From assembly GCA_934667465.1 (NCBI GenBank), contig CAKUMG010000100.1, positions 1-11,361 on the forward strand: 11,361 nucleotides of DNA. The letters run 5' to 3'. Both the position numbers and the translations under genes were made by a program. How positions within the stretch are numbered: position 1 is the first letter of the stretch; each line of letters starts with the position of its first letter. Positions 8,901 through 11,361 of this stretch are shown in pieces. The DNA comes from an uncultured Actinoplanes sp. Its GTDB lineage: Bacteria > Actinomycetota > Actinomycetes > Mycobacteriales > Micromonosporaceae. Below the pieces are notes generated by a model. It was not told the DNA's origin. It was given only the letters and a program-made list of their open reading frames with translations, and searched no databases.

Positions 8901-11361
8901 AGCTTGGTGGCCCGGAGCGGGCCGAGGCCTGGCTCGGGAGTCAGTTCGACGACATGCCTGCCGACATGCCGATGGAACCGACGGCTCGTGCTGCTCGCAT
9001 CGAAGCGCGCTACCAGGCTCTCTACGATTCCGTCACGGCTGCGGGACCCGGGTCCGCCGCGCTCGCGTACGTCGCTTGGCTGGAACTCGATGCTGCCGGG
9101 GACCCGGTCGTGGACGCTTCCGGAGGGGTTGTTCCGGAATCGGAGCATGCGTTCGTGCTGGTCTACCCGTACGGCGGCGACCGCCCCGTCTGGTGGGACC
9201 CGCAGAACAGCTCTACCTGGGCCGAGCCGGTGCCAGACTATGCGGCTGAGACGTATTCGTTCCGGTCACTGACAGTTTCCGACGGAGGACCTTTTGACGG
9301 AGGACGAGGCACTGGCTCTGGCGACCCGGCTGCTCGGCGACCGGCGGGAGCTGACGATGCACCCGTTCGAATTCGGGTGGCTGGTGGCAGTGAAGGTAAC
9401 GGAGGAGGACCGGGCGTCGGGCCGAGCTCTGGGGCAGGCGCGTTTGATCGTGGATCGGGACGGTACGGCGACGCTGCATCCCAGCCTGTCGACGCGCATG
9501 GTGATCCGGCAGTACACGGAGGCGCGCCGCGAGGGACGGATGACGGGCCAGCAGGTCTGGCCGGAACCGACGACTCCGTAGCATCCGGTATCGGCTCAGA
9601 CGGGCGGCAGCCCTCCGACGGACGTGGTGGCGAACCCCTGCACGGTTTGGACGCTGCCCGGGATCTGCCTGGGATCGATCCCCGCATCACGGAGAGCCCT
9701 GATGGAGACGCTGACATTCGCGTACGTCCTGGTGTACAGCTCGGGGGTTCCGGACACGGAGCCGATCGCGGCGACGGAGAAGCCGCGCAACCTGATCGCC
9801 TTCGCGGAGCCGGGCGGCCCGACGCAGGCAGTGGTCTGGGACTACCCGACGCGGACGTGGAACTTTCGGCCGGACATCGCGAGGACGTATCTCTATCTGA
9901 AGCCGGAAGAGAAACGGACCAGGCGGGTGGACCGGGCGACGGCGGGGCGCGCGGCCCTGTCGATCGCGACGAAGCCGCTGCCGACCGAGGCGGAACTGAC
10001 AGCGATCTGCCGAGCGGCCCGACCGGGCTGACACCGGAGGCCGGCCGCGGAGGATTTGGCACTGGAGGTCCGCGTTCCGAGCCGGGCGAGCCGCGAGGGA
10101 CGGGCACGCCCGCCCCGGACACGTCCGCCGGCCCGGACGGCGGGCGCTCTCGATCGGAGGCGGACGGCCGATCGGAGAGACGCGACCCCAAGGTCGACCC
10201 CGCCCAGGACCGGGGCGAGAACTTCGCGAAGCTGACCGGGAACCAGCCGGAGATCATCGTCGCTGTGGTCGAGGCGGCCAAGGTGCGTGCCGACGCGATC
10301 ATGTCCGTGCTGGACGGGATCGCCGACACGATCAACCGGCAGCAGGGGCAGGACGTCAAGCTCGTCAGCGAGGCGACCCGGGTCAAGACCGCCGAGTCGA
10401 TCGCCCGGAAGTTCCGGGTCGAGTACGCCTCCGTCGGCGACACCCTGGACACGGCTCTCGGCGACATCAACGACTTCGTCCGGTTCTCTCTCCTGTCGCC
10501 CGGCTCGGACGCGTATGGTTCGGTGCTCTCCGAGACCGTCCGGCTGTTGGGGGAACAGGGCTACACACCCGTCAAGATCAAGAATTTCTGGCGTCCCGGC
10601 AACCGGTTCCTGGGTCTGAACGCCACGTTCGTGTCGCAGGGCGGGCACCAGTTCGAACTGCAGTTCCCGACCGCGGAGAGCAAGGCCGTCGGCAATCGGA
10701 CGCACGACCTCTACGCGGTCGTGCGAAGTGATGGAGCCGACCCGGCCGAGCGCGTCGAGTCCTACCTGAAGACGCTGGCGCTCAACGTCCCGGTGTTGCA
10801 GTCACTTCCGGGCGGTCTCGACGGCAATCCGCACCTCACCGAGCCGGCCAAGAACACCTCCTTCGCCGAGTGGCTGCGGGGGCAGCGGGAAGCCGCCGCC
10901 TTCGCCGCGTACCTCGATGCGCTGAGCGAGTCGGGCAGGACCTTCGCGGACGAGATCGCCCGCCACGGCCTCGACCCGGCCAGAGACCTGCCCGACCTCG
11001 ACCCAGCAACGTTTGCGAGTTCCCATGGAGACACTGCCGTTCGACTACACCCTGCTGTACGGCCGGGGGGACCTGAGCTCGGAGCCGATCGGGGAGACGG
11101 AGAGGGCCCGGAACGTCATAGCGGTGGTGAACCTGCGCGGCCCGGTGCAGGCCGTGATGTGGGACTACCCGACGGCGGAGTGGACGTACCAGCCGGACAT
11201 AGCGGCGGCGATCCTGTTCGCGGAGCCGGGAGTGATGCGGACCAGGGACGTGGACAGGCCGACGGCGGAGCGGGAGGCCCCGGCGTTCGCGACGAAGCCG
11301 CTGCCGGGCGCGGAGGAGTTGACGGCGATCGTCCGGGCGGCGGCCCGCACGGCCTGACGCC
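2936..11361 (+). CDS. Giant type VII polymorphic toxin with five complete toxin domains (3' end outside window)
   Basis: One open frame of at least 2,808 codons with no stop up to the window end. GTG 2936 is the likely start: it lies four bases after the EspC-like stop and gives the M-G-I-P-x-P opening usual for CpnT-like proteins. Order by residue: WXG100/CpnT-like head 1-110 (EGDEDQLRELADAW; W69-G-G turn), membrane segment 118-140, Ala/Gly-rich helical region to about 380, Ser/Thr/Pro/Gly linker 383-903, YwqJ-like deaminase about 1002-1165, papain-fold toxin 1239-1377, RelA/SpoT-like toxin 1480-1757, second papain-fold toxin about 1930-2115, Rel C-terminal scrap 2236-2256, second RelA/SpoT-like toxin 2416-2693. 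The stretches between the later domains are Gly/Asp/Ala/Arg-rich and coincide with immunity genes in the +1 frame. Carriers of this kind normally end in one toxin tip, so several tips in one frame is unusual. Export by the ESX system is inferred; processing into separate toxins is possible but not visible. Confidence 0.88.
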   Translation, partial: MGIPNPKSTLGEYAWVWDAVCWLSAGEAWPEGDEDQLRELADAWQQFSDAIGDAMSEADPAVMQIMQSWGGGAGAAFNTLWNQLGVSPDSGLPLIQQSAAAFAASCDSSAQEIEYAKLTVMIAVIITVISVFVALLMAWLGGVSATAIPGILAAGRQVVTTAMSRLMMMIGKKVMKEGAEAALKKAAVQAGKKSVQDTLKRGAKGLGKEMVEEIGEELIIDVGAQAIQNAKGTRDGWDGMRTAQSAAGGAIGAVIGAPVGKGFAKGTEFAGKHIPKPEMNFKGAGIVTAVGNWAGNSVSAGAVNAVVSPAASTLTNLAFTGQFTMPGADDFLGGFAGGAGRPALTGVGTGAGTLGANGSLYLAGKISDAFSGGGTITADGPGVGTGPDVSGLGAGASGDQAAGSGGGSSSGTGDSGASPSSGTAGSDSGASNSSSSSSSGGGSNGGGGGGGGSDSGGAQSSSSGGTSSGGAQSSAGGSAGNGSDFALAGANNGPGTEAASAPAASGDSNQQVRGDGIPSPNPVPGSTHVQLDAPVAAPTPDQGSTSDSGTSTTTDTEASSQPAPTAPSPSPSDGNGGSPPPGGDTSPAPATSDAPASTAPATSDAPASTAPAPAQASPAPTPVQASPAPAQASPTPADPGVPVSSSPDNSPTASAPAPGPLSSNPSVANPIPTTSPATDAAAPTVSTPSAPTTDTTTPTVLPTGAPALSTPGTTASPAPSAVSTPNTGPSTTSPSAAGPTPSTPTSTTSPAPTTSTTAPTSSNPPNTAAPNPSTTTPRGTSSAPILAGGATEGQKPQPGAGGIQVQPSTDPGTPSPGPEVGTTTHAVPDPLDGTSTPATEPGTPVPATDASPLSATDPGPSAATDTPPSDNDTPPNDTDPDGPDGSTDPEGPGPNNDRTDVVAVPVSSGSVANRNTMPADFTRSTGRTGNGTFSWQLDSRRVDGDPNTAEARDALINASRDLAAAVKLHSADVKKSHDDAATKYDEAKKEWKRDPKANPYPGKRPQPLVPANKFDSPMAGAMLTRDGDLHIHTSMKADTSGRVKHEIDVHPEVGKMLDSVKTTLEQRGVKKGAGHGQCAEVALISDEAYRLEARWEQAGRPGPLDEYIKNGLTGSQISTHQIGYGIDGKAPDETRYKQGEYRPACNSCAQLLTDLDITHVVDTDPADPLPDRDSDTVPEQSGALAAGRPLADTRPTGPDGLTPPSEADQQALDAAVPRDADGNPARHPDPRDGDWAERVNDGGPQNPGRDTNCADVGLSVLATWYGDPQVAGAVAQQNGIEAASTARQQQWLGSDFQHRGPGTQGLDAVADQLLQSGPGSAALIISTWTDGGPAHTWNAVNVDGTVVWIDAQTRQVSDTAPVHSARVDSTWSITLDANGNPHTPATATDAPPAADTASDGTDPSRPDVDLATASPDRDGGNPAKESGPRGTDTPVERDRPGTDPRQGIIAMPAPDKAGGRAADPNGDRAGSDAKTQPISRDPKIDPAQDRGEHFAQLTGDQPQVIVSVVEAAKVQADIIMSVLDGIADTINREHGQNVKLVAEENRVKTAESIARKFRLEYETRKISLDTTLEKMNDFVRFSLQGPESDAYGSVVSDTVRLLGERGYAFGELKNFWKPGNRFLGLNATFTTPEGSQFELQFPTESSKAVGNETHSLYETVRDHGADGPDRVESFLDTLKLNVSILNSMPGGMEGKAYITAARDTSFSAWLSGRREARAFAEYLESLAESKTTFADEIRRRQLDVSRDLPGLDPQLIEGPHGKPDVRVHPSVRPGGPGDGADRGDGSAAERDSGGGRARPGAGSHLGSPDGDLDVSPGRGGSDPVRGSGHEPDQGREPGNGGARDSAVRDEAAADRGGADGDLPGSTPGLNPGDSALPPPEASGDASLPPMDQTRQYGPDALAPLEDPAYQDDLELSLELDDGSFEVGADPRTHPYGGLINDGGPHQPGRGNNCLDCSLAAIATFHGDPQVALPRWADLNPDGSLDRSGELGGPERAEAWLGSQFDDMPADMPMEPTARAARIEARYQALYDSVTAAGPGSAALAYVAWLELDAAGDPVVDASGGVVPESEHAFVLVYPYGGDRPVWWDPQNSSTWAEPVPDYAAETYSFRSLTVSDGGPFDGGRGTGSGDPAARRPAGADDAPVRIRVAGGSEGNGGGPGVGPSSGAGAFDRGSGRYGDAASQPVDAHGDPAVHGGAPRGTDDGPAGLAGTDDSVASGIGSDGRQPSDGRGGEPLHGLDAARDLPGIDPRITESPDGDADIRVRPGVQLGGSGHGADRGDGEAAQPDRLRGAGRPDAGSGLGLPDADVELSAGHREDVSLSEAGRETDQAGGPGDGGARGPVDRDEAAADRGGTDSDLPSGPTGLTPEAGRGGFGTGGPRSEPGEPRGTGTPAPDTSAGPDGGRSRSEADGRSERRDPKVDPAQDRGENFAKLTGNQPEIIVAVVEAAKVRADAIMSVLDGIADTINRQQGQDVKLVSEATRVKTAESIARKFRVEYASVGDTLDTALGDINDFVRFSLLSPGSDAYGSVLSETVRLLGEQGYTPVKIKNFWRPGNRFLGLNATFVSQGGHQFELQFPTAESKAVGNRTHDLYAVVRSDGADPAERVESYLKTLALNVPVLQSLPGGLDGNPHLTEPAKNTSFAEWLRGQREAAAFAAYLDALSESGRTFADEIARHGLDPARDLPDLDPATFASSHGDTAVRLHPAVRPGGPELGADRGDGEGPERHSGGEPARPGAGRDVGLPDGGVDVPAGHSGGDPVRGAGSDADQGRGQADGGAGGPGVRDEAAAGRGGVDGDRPGGGPHGLT
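4082..5641 (+). repeat. Low-complexity Ser/Thr/Pro/Ala/Gly linker with short tandem repeats (inside giant toxin)
   Basis: About 520 residues of disordered linker between the head and the toxin domains. It begins Gly/Ser-rich, with poly-Ser and poly-Gly runs and SGGAQSS twice. It then turns Pro/Ala/Thr/Ser-rich, with an 11-residue unit APATSDAPAST repeated directly in tandem (33-bp unit around 4698-4764) and QASPAP-type repeats at about 4776-4845. It ends Asp/Pro/Thr-rich. Such linkers let toxin domains reach across the cell envelope. The skewed composition also leaves other frames open, which produces spurious ORFs on both strands here. Confidence 0.85.
5939..6430 (+). other. YwqJ-like nucleic acid/nucleotide deaminase toxin domain (residues ~1002-1165 of giant toxin)
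   Basis: The zinc-site signature of the deaminase superfamily in its YwqJ form is present: G-H-G-Q-C-A-E (C1078 and catalytic E1080, with H1075 just before) and, about 65 residues on, P-A-C-N-S-C (C1145, C1148). The first motif is followed by a long helix and a GYGIDGK strand region, as expected. A charged, probably coiled segment (about 966-1000, KKSHDDAATKYDEAKKEW) precedes it. YwqJ-type domains are known tips of polymorphic toxins. The substrate cannot be deduced. No immunity gene follows it directly. Confidence 0.75.
6650..7066 (+). other. Papain-fold (Tox-PL, glutamine-deamidase-like) toxin domain 1 (residues ~1239-1377)
   Basis: It has the pattern of papain-fold toxin 1: NDGGPQNPGRDTNC with catalytic C1253, then the GDPQVAG segment, H1335 in GPAHTWNAV, and D1350 in VVWIDAQTRQ. 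Spacing and order of Cys-His-Asp match the papain-like fold. Family members act as peptidases or Gln deamidases on host proteins. It is flanked by Asp/Pro/Ala-rich linkers. No nested immunity gene follows it, unlike the second copy. Confidence 0.78.
7373..8206 (+). other. RelA/SpoT-like nucleotidyltransferase toxin domain, Rel1 (residues ~1480-1757)
   Basis: The central 150 residues follow the (p)ppGpp-synthetase fold: R1546-V-K1548-T-A-E-S-I-A-R-K (substrate-binding basic helix), N-D1577-F-V-R1580-F (metal-binding Asp), the YGSVVSDTVRLLGERGY helix, NRFLGLNATF, and F-E1638-L-Q-F-P-T (catalytic Glu strand, compare EvQIRT in RelA), then THSLYETVR. A helical lead-in (1480-1540, DPAQDRGEHF) and a helical tail ending RDLPGLDP surround the core. 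Known toxic relatives make alarmones or (p)ppApp, or pyrophosphorylate tRNA; which applies is unknown. No hydrolase domain is present. Confidence 0.72.
8214..8543 (+). CDS. Putative immunity protein imm1 for Rel1, nested in toxin frame
   Basis: A 109-residue protein lying wholly inside the giant toxin ORF, in the +1 frame. A GAGGG ribosome binding site (8204-8208) sits five bases before ATG 8214, within the codons for the last residues of Rel1. It is a paralogue of imm3 and imm4: shared opening M-E-x-L-x-F-x-Y, middle PVQAVIWDHPTETW plus PDVAAAILF, and ending ATKPLPTEAELTAICRAARP. Clear conservation in this frame across three copies shows it is a real gene. Its position immediately after the Rel toxin points to cognate immunity. 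I do not recognise the family. Predicted cytoplasmic: no signal peptide or membrane segment. By hand count 64 of 109 codons end in G, unlike the C-ending preference of the toxin frame. Confidence 0.82.
   Translation: MENLTFEYTLLYDLGDPETEPIGETEAPLNVIVVADVRGPVQAVIWDHPTETWTFRPDVAAAILFADPGTNRIKDVSRETAELETPRFATKPLPTEAELTAICRAARPA
8723..9280 (+). other. Papain-fold (Tox-PL) toxin domain 2 (residues ~1930-2115)
   Basis: It opens like PL1: L-I-N-D-G-G-P-H-Q-P-G-R-G-N-N-C with catalytic C1953, then CSLAAIATFHGDPQVA. The catalytic His is H2071 (SEHAFVLVYP) and the Asp is D2088 (WWDPQNSS). It is longer than PL1 because of an insert around residues 1970-2025. It begins after the imm1 stop with no credible start codon or ribosome binding site of its own: the ATG at 8603 lacks a Shine-Dalgarno. 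It can therefore be made only as a continuation of the giant ORF. imm2 follows at its end. Confidence 0.78.
9294..9581 (+). CDS. YrhB/Imm35-like immunity protein imm2 for papain-fold toxin 2, nested in toxin frame
   Basis: A 95-residue protein starting at TTG 9294 with a strong GGAGG (9284-9288) five bases upstream; the next in-frame Met is 21 codons later and would remove the conserved first helix. It fits the YrhB/Imm35 immunity layout: opening MTEDEALALATRLLG helix, a G-W-L-V-A-V-K-V strand, then ARLIVDRDGTATLHPS and a final helix with IRQYTEARREG. YrhB/Imm35 proteins are associated with papain-fold toxins, and this gene sits right at the end of PL2. It is unrelated to imm1, imm3 and imm4. 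It lies wholly inside the giant ORF, which remains open and reads as Gly/Asp/Ser-rich linker on the same bases. Confidence 0.8.
   Translation: MTEDEALALATRLLGDRRELTMHPFEFGWLVAVKVTEEDRASGRALGQARLIVDRDGTATLHPSLSTRMVIRQYTEARREGRMTGQQVWPEPTTP
9641..9703 (+). pseudogene. C-terminal scrap of a third Rel toxin, kept in frame (residues ~2236-2256)
   Basis: The toxin frame reads HGLDAARDLPGIDPRI here, closely matching the tail of Rel2 (HGLDPARDLPDLDPA) and of Rel1 (LDVSRDLPGLDPQL). In both complete copies this tail runs straight into the start of an imm gene of the same family, as it does here (imm3 at 9702). The roughly 260 residues of catalytic domain that should precede it are absent; imm2 ends only 60 bases upstream. 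The scrap is best explained as the residue of a Rel cassette that lost its toxin body by deletion or replacement. Confidence 0.75.
9702..10031 (+). CDS. Orphan immunity protein imm3 (imm1/imm4 paralogue), nested in toxin frame
   Basis: A 109-residue protein in the same +1 frame as the other nested genes. ATG 9702 has GGAGAG (9691-9696) five bases upstream; an earlier in-frame start at 9624 is rejected because paralogue similarity begins at METLTFAYVLVYS. It shares PTQAVVWDYPTRTW, the PDIA segment and ATKPLPTEAELTAICRAARP with imm1. Its middle differs from the other two (YLYLKPEEKRTRR in place of the AAAILFA-PG segment), suggesting specificity for a different Rel variant. Only a short Rel scrap precedes it, so it appears to be an orphan immunity gene. 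It may still protect against sibling toxins carrying that variant. The toxin frame stays open throughout. Confidence 0.8.
   Translation: METLTFAYVLVYSSGVPDTEPIAATEKPRNLIAFAEPGGPTQAVVWDYPTRTWNFRPDIARTYLYLKPEEKRTRRVDRATAGRAALSIATKPLPTEAELTAICRAARPG
10181..11014 (+). other. RelA/SpoT-like nucleotidyltransferase toxin domain, Rel2 (residues ~2416-2693)
   Basis: Full-length paralogue of Rel1 from the lead-in RDPKVDPAQDRGENF to the tail ARDLPDLDP. Putative catalytic residues are conserved: R2482-V-K2484, D2513 in I-N-D-F-V-R-F, and E2574 in F-E-L-Q-F-P-T. The core motifs (VKTAESIARKF, PGNRFLGLNATF, SKAVGN) are nearly identical to Rel1, while the segment between the basic helix and NDF and the C-terminal helices have diverged. 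It continues the giant frame directly from the linker that overlaps imm3. imm4 starts at its end. Confidence 0.72.
11025..11357 (+). CDS. Putative immunity protein imm4 for Rel2, nested in toxin frame
   Basis: A 110-residue paralogue of imm1 and imm3: opening METLPFDYTLLYG, SEPIGET, PVQAVMWDYPTAEW, PDIAAAILFAEPG and the ending ATKPLPGAEELTAI. ATG 11025 is chosen by alignment with the paralogues; the upstream GCGAG (11015-11019) is a weaker ribosome binding site than those of imm1 to imm3. It ends with TGA four bases before the window end. Like the others it is in the +1 frame relative to the toxin, which stays open and continues out of the window, so further cassettes may follow. It is closer to imm1 than to imm3 in its middle segment. 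None of its codons ends in T by hand count. Confidence 0.8.
   Translation: METLPFDYTLLYGRGDLSSEPIGETERARNVIAVVNLRGPVQAVMWDYPTAEWTYQPDIAAAILFAEPGVMRTRDVDRPTAEREAPAFATKPLPGAEELTAIVRAAARTA

Noticed and set aside
9624..10031. Longer version of imm3 starting at 9624
   Set aside because: The extra 26 residues match nothing in imm1 or imm4 and overlap the Rel scrap in the toxin frame; ATG 9702 has a good ribosome binding site and aligns with its paralogues.
8214..11361. Assembly frameshifts joining separate toxin genes by accident
   Set aside because: The toxin frame and all four imm frames are each internally intact, and the same two-frame arrangement recurs in three paralogous copies; random single-base errors would not do this.

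Overview
The window is very GC-rich, with codons ending mostly in G or C. It carries hallmark genes of an actinobacterial type VII (ESX/WXG100) secretion locus: two WXG100 proteins, a mycosin protease, a YbaB-like protein, an EspC-like protein and a protein with a CpnT-like head. A filamentous actinomycete, possibly of the Micromonosporaceae, is a reasonable guess; the genus cannot be fixed from this sequence.

Layout. Bases 1-552 hold the end of a WXG100 gene and a complete second one, closed by a strong hairpin terminator and a short minisatellite. A mycosin gene (mycP, minus strand, 749-2050) converges on them. From a divergent spacer at 2051-2182, a plus-strand operon runs YbaB-like (2183-2590), EspC-like (2587-2931, ATGA overlap), then a giant toxin ORF starting at GTG 2936.

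The giant ORF is the exceptional feature. I read its frame codon by codon from 2936 to the last base and found no stop: at least 2,808 codons, running off the window. In order it encodes a WXG100/CpnT-like head with one membrane segment, a Ser/Thr/Pro/Gly-rich linker of about 520 residues, a YwqJ-type deaminase, a papain-fold toxin (PL1), a RelA/SpoT-like toxin (Rel1), a second papain-fold toxin (PL2), a C-terminal scrap of another Rel toxin, and a complete second Rel toxin (Rel2).

Four small genes lie wholly inside the 3' part, all in the same +1 frame relative to the toxin: imm1 (8214-8543), imm2 (9294-9581, YrhB/Imm35-like), imm3 (9702-10031) and imm4 (11025-11357). imm1, imm3 and imm4 are paralogues sitting at the end of Rel1, the Rel scrap and Rel2; imm2 sits at the end of PL2. 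They are presumably the cognate immunity genes. Where they overlap the toxin frame, that frame reads as Gly/Asp/Ala/Arg-rich linker, so the same DNA seems to encode a folded immunity protein in one frame and a flexible inter-domain linker in the other. The result looks like an in-frame toxin cassette array with overprinted immunity genes. This reading is inference from frames, motifs and paralogy; expression and activity cannot be judged from sequence.
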